Shown here: positions 16,101 through 23,667 of the stretch, piece by piece | How positions within the stretch are numbered: position 1 is the first letter of the stretch | Layout: each line of letters begins with the position of its first letter | From: Prevotella sp. tc2-28 | GTDB taxonomy: Bacteria > Bacteroidota > Bacteroidia > Bacteroidales > Bacteroidaceae | Reading direction: 5' to 3' | Assembly: GCF_900107705.1 (NCBI RefSeq) | Contig: NZ_FNRE01000005.1 | Span: 1 to 64,000 of the forward strand | Length of the DNA: 64,000 bases | The notes under the pieces: generated by a model | Told to the model about the DNA's origin: nothing | What the model saw: the letters and a program-made list of their open reading frames with translations, nothing else | Database searches by the model: none | Made by a program: the position numbers and the translations under genes

Positions 16101-17558
16101 GGCGGCAAACTCGCCCACCCTAAAGGTCTGTCCGCCATAGGTGTATTCGTAGGACACAGCGAGCACTTGGTCGGTCTGCAACGTGGTCTTCAACGAGATG
16201 TATCCCAAGGCAGCGTTGAGTGTATATTCCGAAGTGGTCAGCAAACGGGCAGAAGCCAGTTTCTCGTAGTCCTCACCGCCCTCGAAAGGCGCTGTCAGCA
16301 CCGTACTTGTCTGGTCGATGTTACGGGCGTCTGCATAGGTTGTCGTCAGTTGCTGATACTCGTTGTTGGCATTGTTCTGCGGCAACTGCGACTGGTTCCC
16401 GCTACCACCCCACTTTCCGGAGGTGCTCTCGCCCAGTTCCGAGAATGCCACGATATTACGCGTGTTGGCAGTAGTACCGGTCTTGTTGGTCACCCACACC
16501 TCGATACGTGTCACGTTGATGCCGGTTGTCAGGTTAGGCAACTGCTGCATAGCGGCATCATAGCGCTCACGGAAATAGCGGGAGAGGAAGAAGTGGCGGT
16601 TCTCTTCGTAGTTGGCTACGTTGAGGTCGAACGGTGTCATCTGGGTGCCTCCCTTCGAAGAGACGCTCTTGGTCGTTGAGTTCTTCTGCGAGATGACGGT
16701 CTGCAACTTCAGCCTGCCGAACTGCATGTCGGTGCGGAGACCAAACAGACTGCTGGCTCCCTTGACCAGCGAGTTGTTAGAAGGGAAGGTGACGTTGCCT
16801 GCCTCTACCAGTTTGATAATCTCATCCTCCTTGCCTTCGTAGCGCAGCTTGATGTTCTTCGTGTCAAAGTCGAAGGTGGCATCGGTGTTGTAGTTCAGAT
16901 TCATGTTCACCTTGTCACCCACCTTACCAGTCATGTTGAAGTTGATTTTCTCGTCGAAGTCAACAGCCTTCGTCTTGCGGTTGTTCTCAGGCAGCGAGGG
17001 ATTGTCTACATTTTTCAGGTTGACACCCAATTTCAACTCTGCCGTTCCTTGTGTCTTGATGCGCACACCACCAGGACCGAAGATCTTTTCTGCGGGACCT
17101 AAATCGAAGTGCATATCGGTGAAATCGAACTTCTCCTTACCCTTGTTCGCCACATTGGCGGCATCTTTCTTGCGGAAGAAATCGCGCAGCTCACGTTTTT
17201 CCGACCATGCCTGATACTCTTCGGGAGTCATCAGCACAGGGGCATTCAGATAGCTGTCTCCTATCTTCGAGCCTATGACATACATGCCCGTGGAGTCGTT
17301 ATAGGTCACTTCCTGACGAATGTTCTCGGGGAAGTGGAGGTCGATAGCCGACGAGTCAAGATCGGCTACCTCAATAGGTGCGGTCTTCTGAATCTTCCAA
17401 CGGGGATGAAGCAGCGAGTCGGGTATCTCCTCATCTTCTGCATGTAATACAGGTTGCCCATGAGGCACAGGCTTCTGCTGTGTCTTGTCGTCCTGCGGAG
17501 GCATAGCCAGAGCGCTGATGCTCAACAGGATGGCGGAGATATAGGCAACGCGCTTCAA
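10161..17558 (-). CDS. sprA: SprA, outer-membrane translocon of the type IX secretion system
   Basis: SprA is the giant outer-membrane beta barrel through which the type IX secretion system exports folded cargo. The 2465-residue protein has a signal peptide (MKRVAYISAILLSISALA), the conserved N-terminal region (KEKFDFTDMHFDLGPAEKIF, then GVRIKTQGTAELKLGVNLKN) and a C-terminal beta strand ending in SLKFSLTR. Length fits the family. The frame opens with TTG rather than ATG: the ruvA stop TAA (17562-17564) is followed by one Ser codon and then TTG-AAG-CGC in the same frame. A Ser/Thr/Gln-rich segment near the C-terminus (NSRTSQTTQTSSTSN) is encoded by repetitive DNA at 10437-10497. Long frames on the opposite strand are shadows. 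Confidence 0.95.
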   Translation of the reverse strand: MKRVAYISAILLSISALAMPPQDDKTQQKPVPHGQPVLHAEDEEIPDSLLHPRWKIQKTAPIEVADLDSSAIDLHFPENIRQEVTYNDSTGMYVIGSKIGDSYLNAPVLMTPEEYQAWSEKRELRDFFRKKDAANVANKGKEKFDFTDMHFDLGPAEKIFGPGGVRIKTQGTAELKLGVNLKNVDNPSLPENNRKTKAVDFDEKINFNMTGKVGDKVNMNLNYNTDATFDFDTKNIKLRYEGKEDEIIKLVEAGNVTFPSNNSLVKGASSLFGLRTDMQFGRLKLQTVISQKNSTTKSVSSKGGTQMTPFDLNVANYEENRHFFLSRYFRERYDAAMQQLPNLTTGINVTRIEVWVTNKTGTTANTRNIVAFSELGESTSGKWGGSGNQSQLPQNNANNEYQQLTTTYADARNIDQTSTVLTAPFEGGEDYEKLASARLLTTSEYTLNAALGYISLKTTLQTDQVLAVSYEYTYGGQTFRVGEFAADQSDNVSQALYVKALKNTSNSPHQANWDLMMKNVYYLASTVERTRFRLDIKYQSDTAGVYLNYIPDSRSKNTTLLRGLGCDRLDNNNRVNPNGYFDFVEGYTVHNGRVFFPSAEPFGKTLEEFLRRCGLPEDSIAKYTFYELYDTTRTAARQMTNKNKFKLVGQFKGTSANVISLGAYNVPQGSVVVTAGGVILKEGSDYSVDYSAGEVTILNQSIIDAGTAVNVSLESNTEYGMQRKRMFGFNWEYEFSKNLQIGGTLQHLSEQALTSKVVMGSEPLKNTLWGLNINWKTESQWLTRMLDKLPLLHCTAPSQITFTGEFAHLIAGTASGTQDNASYIDDFENAKNGISVLEPKSWVISSVPKLFPEYADNDSVTSGFNRALLAWYNIDPLFTYRSSSLTPSHIKSDLDQLSNHYVRAVYVNELYPNRNQSTYSGATNTLPVLNMAYYPEERGPYNLTTDVNLNGTLRNPYQRWGGMMRKLDTNDFEAANVEYIEFWMLDPFIYSRNESDASDYGGDLYINLGEVSEDILRDGKKFYESGMPVDGTGSFTQTAWGRIPVQPTQTYAFATTTGARAKQDVGLNGLTDEEERSKPAYAAFLQNVQVNDSVRQAWNNDPANDNYHYFRGSDFDERKTSILDRYKRINMPQGNSPDSDQQTEGYDSSYKTFPDVEDINQDYTLNEYERFLQYHVSIRPQDLQLGQNFITDIREASVTLRNGNRETVKWYQFRIPLSQYSYKEGTVDLTSIRFMRMFLTHFNKPIVLRFGSLDLVRGEWRIYDQPLTTGSNSGNIVVSAVNIEENNNKRPVNYVLPPGISRVTDPSQPQLTEANEQALNMVVKNLSLGESKAVYRNTTLDLRLYQRMQMFVHANHLIDDYNLADDQLAVFVRLGNDYTSNYYEYVVPLKLTPDRNDYNKYNLNDCRAVWPEENMVDIDLSIFTRLKKARNKARSIGTGSYSMLYSDYDPDRPNNKVSIMGNPSLGEVKTMMIGVRNLSGTIKSGEVWVNELRLMDVVSSGGWAASGALNMQLSDVATVNLTGKIITEGFGGLEDGVAARSKDNYKTYSLTTNVELGKFFPDKMKVTAPLYYSVTKEETRPKYNPLDTDMELDDALDAMTSHERDSIESIAVTRTTNTNFSLSNVRFGIKTKRHPMPYDPANFSFSYSHAHRYTSGETTVYEREDQWRGSLNYSYSPVYKPWEPFAKSKSKSKWMALPKSFGVNWLPQNISFNTEMTRVYHELQERNMEDLGGSRLPITFNSQFLWNRSFSLRWDFTRNLHMNFQSGTQAEIEQPLSNLPVNKELYPDHYEAWKDSVWQSIKHFGRPLDYRQTFTASYQLPLNKLPIFDWVTSDATYNATYNWVRGTELNDGTNLGNTISNNRQLNINGNFNMETLYNHFPFLKKVNDRFRKPITKAPKKPKEVKDPKTSKTSGKTNDNAAKNKAEASLPKNKNSFQKELSLLPDSSFIVTHNKKTKRLIVTARTKDGHSYPIKYKVVDQNKIKIKGVDSVDVKLTVTAKPPLENAWWYKPAQSAARLLMMVRSIGISYRNQYSMSLPGFKPNIGDAFGQRTGGVMAPGLDFAFGVVGDSYLQKAVDNNWLVMADSIATPASTNQTTDLQVRATLEPIRDLKIDLNAARTESRSRRIQYMYHGMPTTQSGTFNMTTISISSAFEGMGDANSGYPSAVFQRFCDALPRFQQMAAEHYGVADVKQYSAAVMIPAFLDTYTSSGRGSLDFMPSLWKLLPNWTIRYSGLSKLRWFSDHFKSVNLNHSYKSIFALGSYTSSTETASLLGWNVPTVSINESFSPLIGADVTFLNNLTLKAEYRRTRVLNLSMTSVQINESRSNDIVIGVGYKVSDFRLFGSGATRKIRKAQSGKNSRTSQTTQTSSTSNRKSGINHDLNLRLDISLRDQAAITRDIATRTSAASSGNSAFKMSFMADYTLSRLMTLSAYYDRQTNTPLLSSSSYPTTTHDFGLSLKFSLTR

Positions 17559-17561
17559 CGA

Positions 17562-18164
17562 TTACTTAATCTGTTTCAGCGCCAGCTTAACCACTTGCTC
17601 AACAGGCAGGTCGGGCTGTTCGGTGAGGATGGCTACAACGACCTTCTGAGTAGGAGCCGGAGCAAAGCCTAACATGGTGAGGGCACTGACGGCCTCGTCC
17701 TTCACGGCATTGTTGACAGGTGCTGCCATCGTTCCGCCAGCAGGTATCTCTTCAGCAATGCCCAGGGCTACAATCTTGTCGCGAAGGTCTACGATGATAC
17801 GCTGTGCGGTCATCTTACCAATACCCTTGATGCCCTTCACCAGACGCTCATTACCCGTTGAGATGGCGTTGCACAACTCGGCAACACTCATCGACGAGAG
17901 CATCATACGCGCCGTATTCGGGCCCACACCGCTAACGCTGATGAGCAGTTCAAACATCTCACGCTCCTTCTTCGACACAAAACCGTACAACAAATGAGCA
18001 TCCTCGCGGATAGACTCATAGACATACAACTTCACGTCCTTCTTGCCCTGAATGGCACTATACGTATTCAGCGAGATATTCAGCCCATAACCTACACCCG
18101 CAGTTTCGACAGTTGCCAATGCGGGGGTTAACTCTGTCAGTTCACCCTTAATGTATTCAATCAT
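17562..18164 (-). CDS. ruvA: RuvA, Holliday-junction DNA-binding subunit
   Basis: RuvA binds four-way junctions and loads the RuvB branch-migration motor. The 200-residue protein has the N-terminal OB fold ([20 protein letters not shown]), the two helix-hairpin-helix motifs ([17 protein letters not shown] and [20 protein letters not shown]) and the C-terminal RuvB-binding domain ([18 protein letters not shown]). Length is typical. Its stop is directly followed, in frame, by the sprA TTG start, so the two are likely co-transcribed and coupled, an unrelated pairing functionally. Confidence 0.95.
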   Translation of the reverse strand: MIEYIKGELTELTPALATVETAGVGYGLNISLNTYSAIQGKKDVKLYVYESIREDAHLLYGFVSKKEREMFELLISVSGVGPNTARMMLSSMSVAELCNAISTGNERLVKGIKGIGKMTAQRIIVDLRDKIVALGIAEEIPAGGTMAAPVNNAVKDEAVSALTMLGFAPAPTQKVVVAILTEQPDLPVEQVVKLALKQIK

Positions 18165-18190
18165 AAAAAACTAATATTATAATATTACAC

Positions 18191-18217
18191 AAAAAAAACG
18201 GGCAGAAACGCCCGTTT
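18191..18217 (-). terminator. Rho-independent terminator of the LruC lipoprotein gene
   Basis: A perfect 8-bp stem (AAACGGGC 18196-18203 with GCCCGTTT 18210-18217) is followed on the minus strand by a run of Ts (18195-18191). It lies between the LruC gene and ruvA. Confidence 0.85.
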
Positions 18218-18254
18218 ATTGTGTTATAGCATCTAAAATGCTAAAAAAGCAAGT

Positions 18255-19631
18255 TTAGAATGCTGGGTAGAACCATGAGCCGGGAACACTTACGTTCTCC
18301 TTCATCCAATCCCAGTCAACAGGTGTAGCGATGATCATAGGAGCCTCGCCAGCCTTCGGGAACGGAATGTTGAACACAGCACCATTGTCCTTGTTTCTAA
18401 CCTTGACAGAGATATTGTTGGTCAATGGGTTCCAGCCTTCGATATCAAACTTCTCCTCGAGATCCTTACCAAGCACACCCTGCATCTCAGGCAGTACAGT
18501 GTTACCAATGGTCAACTGGAAGGGCAGCAAACCACCCAGGTGACGCAGAACAGCACTCTGTGTCTTCTCAGTCTTAACCAGATCGTTAGCGGTTACCTCA
18601 CCGTTGGTCAGCGTTCTCTTGTAAGTATCCTTCACATTCTCTGTTACATCAATAACAACATCGTTGAAGTCGAAGTCACCAATGCTACCCAGGTCTTCAA
18701 CCATATAACGCTTGGTGGTAGATGACTCAACTGTGTACTCATCTTCTTCAACCTTGATTTCCTCGGGAACTGAGGGGTTACCTACGATTGCCAGAACGAC
18801 ATCATTGAAGTCACCGTCAGAATTTGCACCATTATTGTCCTCAATACCAACATACTTCACAATAGCATCCTTGTGCATCTCAATGCCCTCGGGCTTTGCA
18901 TCAGTATCAACATAGATAGCCTGACCGTTAAAGGTACCAACAGAAGGCTTTTCTGTCTGTCCTTCCTTCACATTGGCAACGTAGATTTCAATCGGGGTGC
19001 CTACAGGAGCCTCTACATACAGACCATTCAGTGCTGCCGTTTGGCCTAATTCAAAAGTATAGCCATCAAACAGAGACCAGTGAACTTTACCTGTCAGCCA
19101 CTCGCCATTGACATAGGCACGAGAAAAATCTGTCCAACTCTTTGAGTAAAGTTTTACGGGTTTTTCGTTGCCGACCTTCACATACAAATCATGAGTCCAC
19201 ATGCCCTGCACACTAACAGGATAGATGGTGAATGAGTTGCTGGGAGCAGTCAACACAACGGGAACGCCTTCATGCTTCGTACCATCGGGGAGCACCTTCT
19301 GGATGGCATCAAACAGCGGCTTGTTCTTTCCGATTGTACGGTTTGTCAGCTTATACTTACCAAAGCTATATTCTACATCATAGTCCAAACCAAATTCCAA
19401 ACCTTTTACAAGCTTGGTTTCAATTGCAGTAGTAGCACGAGTCTGTGAAGCAGAGAGAGTCGTCAAGTCCCAAGACTGATCGAGACTGATTCCTTCATAC
19501 GTGTTTACGAACTGCTGAGCATACTGAGCCTTCTGATTGCTCTCGATAGCAGCAGGATCGTAAAGGTTTGTTTCCTTTGTACAAGCCACCATTGAAAGGA
19601 CGGCTGTACCGATAACTAACAGCTTTTTCAT
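18255..19631 (-). CDS. LruC-domain lipoprotein
   Basis: The 458-residue protein has a lipoprotein signal (MKKLLVIGTAVLSMVACTKE, lipobox Cys17). It carries two D-F-N-D-V-V motifs (SDGDFNDVVLAIVG and IGDFDFNDVVIDVTE), the hallmark of LruC/DUF4842-type surface proteins of Bacteroidales, probably calcium-binding beta domains. The C-terminal part (WNPLTNNISVKVRNKDNGA) fits the same family. It is likely anchored at the cell surface; the ligand is unknown. It stands alone with its own terminator, divergent from ddh. The upstream 284 bp are AT-rich; a TAATTTTG element on the minus strand at 19706-19699 may be its promoter -7 box. Confidence 0.8.
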   Translation of the reverse strand: MKKLLVIGTAVLSMVACTKETNLYDPAAIESNQKAQYAQQFVNTYEGISLDQSWDLTTLSASQTRATTAIETKLVKGLEFGLDYDVEYSFGKYKLTNRTIGKNKPLFDAIQKVLPDGTKHEGVPVVLTAPSNSFTIYPVSVQGMWTHDLYVKVGNEKPVKLYSKSWTDFSRAYVNGEWLTGKVHWSLFDGYTFELGQTAALNGLYVEAPVGTPIEIYVANVKEGQTEKPSVGTFNGQAIYVDTDAKPEGIEMHKDAIVKYVGIEDNNGANSDGDFNDVVLAIVGNPSVPEEIKVEEDEYTVESSTTKRYMVEDLGSIGDFDFNDVVIDVTENVKDTYKRTLTNGEVTANDLVKTEKTQSAVLRHLGGLLPFQLTIGNTVLPEMQGVLGKDLEEKFDIEGWNPLTNNISVKVRNKDNGAVFNIPFPKAGEAPMIIATPVDWDWMKENVSVPGSWFYPAF

Positions 19632-19867
19632 TTGAATAAAAATTTTAATGGTTTATTATTTAATCTAGAAAGTTCACACCTTCAATTGATTTCGACTGCA
19701 AAATTACACATTATTTTTAAAATAAGTGTTTTTTTTACCACTTTTTTTGAAAAAAAATTCAATTTCCTTGATATAAAGCATAAATTAAAGGACAGGATTT
19801 CGCATGCGACTCGAAAGTTTTTCGATAATTTTTAGGGCAAAATGTCACGATATTAAAGAAAAAGTAG

Positions 19868-19875
19868 TACTTTTG
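19868..19875 (+). promoter_or_regulatory. Promoter -7 element for ddh
   Basis: TACTTTTG matches TAnnTTTG and lies 40 bp before the ddh ATG. I see no clear TTTG at the -33 position. Confidence 0.5.
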
Positions 19876-19915
19876 CAAGCAGAATTACAAAAATCGACCA
19901 ACAAAGAAACAAATT

Positions 19916-20815
19916 ATGAAGAAAATCAGAGCAGCCGTCGTAGGTTACGGCAACATTGGAAAGTACACCGTTCAGGCACTGGAAGCCGCTCCCGACTTCG
20001 AGATTGCAGGTATCGTACGCCGGAACGGTGCCGATGAAAAGCCAGCAGAACTGGCTCAGTATGAGGTTGTTAAGGATATCAAGGAATTGAAGAACGTTGA
20101 CGTAGCCATCCTCGCCACCCCTACCCGCTCGTGCGAGGAATATGCCAAGCAGATACTGCCGCTGGGCATCAACACTGTCGACTCATTCGACATCCACACC
20201 AACATCCGCGGCTATCGCGAGCGTCTGATGGCCATCAACAAGGAGACGGGCACCGTGAGCGTTATCGCTGCCGGATGGGACCCGGGATCCGATTCCATCG
20301 TACGCACACTGATGCAAAGTCTGGCTCCTAAGGGACTGAGCTACACCAACTTCGGACCCGGTATGTCAATGGGCCACAGTGTCTGCGTACGCTCCAAGAA
20401 GGGTGTCAAGAATGCGCTTTCCATGACCATTCCTTTGGGGGAGGGTATCCACCGTCGCATGGTATATGTCGAGTTGGAGGATGGTGCCAAACTGGAGGAT
20501 GTTGCTGCCGATATTAAGGCCGACCCCTATTTCGCCTCTGATGAGACGCATGTCTTCCAAGTGGAGAGCGTAGATGACGTTCGTGACATGGGACACGGGG
20601 TTAACCTTGTACGAAAAGGAGTCAGCGGACAGACACAGAACCAGCGCTTGGAGTTCAACATGCAGATTAACAACCCTGCTTTGACCGGTCAAGTTCTGGT
20701 CAATGTGGCTCGTGCATCCATGCGCTTGCAGCCTGCTTGCTACACGATGATTGAGATTCCTGTCATCGACATGCTTCCAGGCGACCGTGCCGACCTCATC
20801 GAGCACTTAGTATAA
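19916..20815 (+). CDS. ddh: Meso-diaminopimelate D-dehydrogenase
   Basis: This 299-residue NADPH enzyme makes meso-diaminopimelate from tetrahydrodipicolinate in one step, feeding lysine and peptidoglycan synthesis. The N-terminus has a Rossmann fold (RAAVVGYGNIGKYTVQALEA), followed by the family segments VDSFDIHTNI, ISAAGWDPG-like VIAAGWDPGSDSIVRTL and FGPGMSMGHSVCVRSKKGV. Length is typical. It is a single gene, divergent from the LruC lipoprotein gene and ended by a strong terminator at 20844-20880. The call is firm. Confidence 0.95.
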   Translation: MKKIRAAVVGYGNIGKYTVQALEAAPDFEIAGIVRRNGADEKPAELAQYEVVKDIKELKNVDVAILATPTRSCEEYAKQILPLGINTVDSFDIHTNIRGYRERLMAINKETGTVSVIAAGWDPGSDSIVRTLMQSLAPKGLSYTNFGPGMSMGHSVCVRSKKGVKNALSMTIPLGEGIHRRMVYVELEDGAKLEDVAADIKADPYFASDETHVFQVESVDDVRDMGHGVNLVRKGVSGQTQNQRLEFNMQINNPALTGQVLVNVARASMRLQPACYTMIEIPVIDMLPGDRADLIEHLV

Positions 20816-20843
20816 CCCGCTCATTATCATACCTTCCATAAGA

Positions 20844-20880
20844 AAAGTGCCCCCTATTTCTGGAGGGCACTTTCTTTTTC
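20844..20880 (+). terminator. Terminator between convergent ddh and phosphatase genes
   Basis: AAAGTGCCC (20844-20852) pairs perfectly with GGGCACTTT (20865-20873), followed by CTTTTTC. The stem overlaps the last codons of the opposite phosphatase gene, whose stop is at 20856-20854. Confidence 0.85.
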
Positions 20881-22164
20881 TTTACCTTCAAACCATTCCA
20901 ACCGTTTCAGGTAGTACTGGCGTAAGTCTTTCCACTTATAATAGGGGAACTGCCTGGTCTTTACAGGCAACGTTGCCTCACGTTCGTTCAGGAGCGCCTT
21001 CACCAGGATGTCGCCCTTGCCCGAGACAGGCCGGTAGAACACCAGTTGGATGTTGCACGCCATGGGATAAATCTTATAGTTGCGCCACACCTGATCGAGG
21101 TTTTCAAGGTCGTCCGTAACATAGCCGCAGTTATCCAACTCCAACAGGCAAGCCAGAGGCATCACACAAACCTCATGGCCGAAGCGTAGCACAGCACTGG
21201 TTTGCTTCGTAGTATCAGCCACCTGAATGATGTCCTTCAACAGGTTAGCCTGACAAAACGGCTGCACCACACCACCCAGCGGAGAAGCACCATAGTCAAT
21301 ATACCAGCCCATGTTACGGACACGCCACTGAGCATAGATTTCCTCATCGGTGAAATAGGAATAGAGGTCGAGTCCTAAGTCATGACTTTGCATATTAGCG
21401 GCAATGTCGAACAAGCTGGCAACGAAGTTAGCAGCCTTCACACTATCGGCAGCCCACTGAGCATCATTGAACAGCACACCCATCAACCGCTCAGGATGAC
21501 TTTCCTTGAGCAACTTGTTTTCCAGCTCATGACGTATACTACGGGTGCTCTTGCGAACACTGTCAAGGAACTGCGACCGAGGCTGGTTCAGGTAATATTG
21601 CAAAGACTGGCTTACATCGTTATGAAACTGAGCCGTGGGATTGGCTGCAGCAATTTCTTCACACTCAGCCACCATCGAGAGGATACAGCGGATAACCACG
21701 GTAGAACGGGCATCAACAGGTAAACCTTCCTTCTTAAATATCTCAGGGAAGTTCTGAGCCATACGTTTTCCGATGCCATGGTGCTGGCGTTCACCAACAG
21801 TTGTAAGATCGCCTAGGCGCTTGATGGATGACTGGTAGATTATATCCACCTGGCGCATCACATCCTCGCCTGCAGTTGTCAACTTACCTTGCTCGCTTGC
21901 CTTGCGGAGCGTGTTCAGAACGCCAGTATACTGATGTTCATTGATCAGCCAACGAGACCCATGACGTCCGTAGTGGTTCATCAGGTAGGGTTCATAACCT
22001 TTCGGCGCTGGTGTGAGCGGTTTCGTGGCAGGGTAGTTGTCATAGTCAAGATAGTTACTTGCTGACAAGAACTTGTTAGCCTTAATTTCTTCGCGTGCTG
22101 TCTGAGCGCTCATCGTGAGCACCATGCAACAGGTCAGTAAGAGGACAGTCAGTCGTTTCATCAT
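20854..22164 (-). CDS. Exported histidine-type phosphatase (MINPP/phytase-like)
   Basis: The 436-residue protein has a signal peptide (MMKRLTVLLLTCCMVLTMSA) and the histidine acid phosphatase nucleophile motif RHGSRW (about residues 68-73). A second motif, RFGHEVCVMPLA (near 340), supplies His-Glu where classical acid phosphatases have His-Asp; this H-E form is typical of multiple inositol polyphosphate phosphatases, so phytate or another phosphate ester is a plausible substrate. It should act in the periplasm or outside the cell. Its ATG overlaps the stop of the upstream M6 protease gene by 4 nt (22161-22164), so the two are coupled at the end of a six-gene leftward run. Confidence 0.85.
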   Translation of the reverse strand: MMKRLTVLLLTCCMVLTMSAQTAREEIKANKFLSASNYLDYDNYPATKPLTPAPKGYEPYLMNHYGRHGSRWLINEHQYTGVLNTLRKASEQGKLTTAGEDVMRQVDIIYQSSIKRLGDLTTVGERQHHGIGKRMAQNFPEIFKKEGLPVDARSTVVIRCILSMVAECEEIAAANPTAQFHNDVSQSLQYYLNQPRSQFLDSVRKSTRSIRHELENKLLKESHPERLMGVLFNDAQWAADSVKAANFVASLFDIAANMQSHDLGLDLYSYFTDEEIYAQWRVRNMGWYIDYGASPLGGVVQPFCQANLLKDIIQVADTTKQTSAVLRFGHEVCVMPLACLLELDNCGYVTDDLENLDQVWRNYKIYPMACNIQLVFYRPVSGKGDILVKALLNEREATLPVKTRQFPYYKWKDLRQYYLKRLEWFEGKEKESALQK

Positions 22165-23657
22165 TTGTTTTGTGTTTTATGTTTCATCACTTTCTTGATT
22201 GTACCATTGGAATACCTTATAATATATATCGGTCCAAGGTCATAGAGTGTCTCAGGCAATTGCTGAGTGGTACGTTCTTCGATTCCTGTGGGTGTATCTT
22301 CCGTGAAGCGGAAGGAGGCCAAGCCGTTGGTAACGTCAATGTCGCGCACCGACTTGTTCATCAGCTTAGTGCCGTCGGTATTCTCGTTATTGAGCTTGGC
22401 AGCAGGCGTAGAGCGGTTGGTCAGTGAGTCGTTAGTCAGATAGGGATAGGCCCAATTTGAGATTAACGAAGTGGAATTGTTGGCATTGAAGATAGTATAA
22501 CGCTGTATTTTGCTGCTGTTGGGAGTATCCGAAACACTTGTCCAGATGCTGGGGTCGAAGTCTATGTGGAAAATAATGAGCCCACTGCCGGGAAGAGCAC
22601 TATCCCACCTTTCCTGCTGGCGGTTCTCCACCATGTAATACTCATTTTCATATCCTTCGTTGCGTATAAGATAGGCCACACCTTCTTCTGTCAAGGAAGG
22701 CATGTTGGTGATGGTAGTATTATACTCCAGTTCTGTTGGCGTGAGCCATCCCATCAACCAGCGCTCGTGGGCAGAATAGTTGGCAGGACAGAATCCCTTG
22801 CCATTGTAGTTGCCCGAGTCCATAAGATCCCATTCATCGACATATTTTACACTTCCACGATAAAAGTCAGGGAAGCCGAAGCAGTGGGAGTACTCGTGGC
22901 AGATGGTACCAAAGGAGGTCTTCACACTCGACGTATTAACCTCTTCCTGCACACAGCAGTAACAATCTACCAAGTACTGATTCTCACCATCGGTAACAGG
23001 AATGGGATTGCAATAGTCTCCTATCTCGGGGCCTTTCTGATGTTCGCTCATCCACCACTGATGGGGCCAGATGGTGTCACTGCCACCACCAGCATTCTGT
23101 CCCTTTCCAGCATAAACGATTAGCAACTGGTTAATGAAGCCGTCGCCGTTCCAGTCGTAGAGGCTCCAGTTGATGTTGCGCGTCTCCAGCTGCTCCATGA
23201 TGTCCTGCACCAGATACTGTGAGTTTTCATCGGAGGAAGCATCGCTGGCATACTTCTTAGCATTGCCACTTACCTTCACATATACCAGGTCGAAGACGGG
23301 GCAGAACAGGTTGTAGCTCTGGGCGCAGAAGTAGTCGCGTATAGAACCTTGGAAGGAACCCTCCGCATAGCCCTCAGTATTGAAAATATTGTTCCACAAT
23401 TCCAGCGTTGCAGTCTCGTCTTCCTTAAAATCCTTATCGGCATAGGCTACCATCACCACCAACTGATGAAGGTCGCCCACGTAGAAGTCACCACCCACCT
23501 GCTTAGGCTGGCCACCTGAAGCACCACGACGCAATGCCATACCTTCCGGTCTGGGTGTACCAACGCGACATCCACGTTGGATAATAACATCCTGTGCTGC
23601 TACCGAGATAGTCAGCAGCAGCAACAGGATTGCTGTTATCCATTTCTTACCTTTCAC
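22161..23657 (-). CDS. Secreted M6-family metalloprotease with T9SS-like C-terminal tail
   Basis: The 498-residue protein has a signal peptide (MKGKKWITAILLLLLTISVA) and the zinc site CHEYSHCFGFPDFY (HExxH), fitting M6 'immune inhibitor A' proteases. After the catalytic domain the sequence ends with TPTGIEERTTQQLPETLYDL, then GPIYIIRYSNGTIKKVM, resembling the C-terminal sorting domain that directs cargo through the SprA translocon, but shortened: the usual QGR-type segment after YDL is missing. It is thus a likely secreted protease whose export would use the SprA encoded 5 kb away. It starts 10 nt after the fumarase gene stop. Confidence 0.85.
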   Translation of the reverse strand: MKGKKWITAILLLLLTISVAAQDVIIQRGCRVGTPRPEGMALRRGASGGQPKQVGGDFYVGDLHQLVVMVAYADKDFKEDETATLELWNNIFNTEGYAEGSFQGSIRDYFCAQSYNLFCPVFDLVYVKVSGNAKKYASDASSDENSQYLVQDIMEQLETRNINWSLYDWNGDGFINQLLIVYAGKGQNAGGGSDTIWPHQWWMSEHQKGPEIGDYCNPIPVTDGENQYLVDCYCCVQEEVNTSSVKTSFGTICHEYSHCFGFPDFYRGSVKYVDEWDLMDSGNYNGKGFCPANYSAHERWLMGWLTPTELEYNTTITNMPSLTEEGVAYLIRNEGYENEYYMVENRQQERWDSALPGSGLIIFHIDFDPSIWTSVSDTPNSSKIQRYTIFNANNSTSLISNWAYPYLTNDSLTNRSTPAAKLNNENTDGTKLMNKSVRDIDVTNGLASFRFTEDTPTGIEERTTQQLPETLYDLGPIYIIRYSNGTIKKVMKHKTQNK

Positions 23658-23667
23658 TTTACACTTT

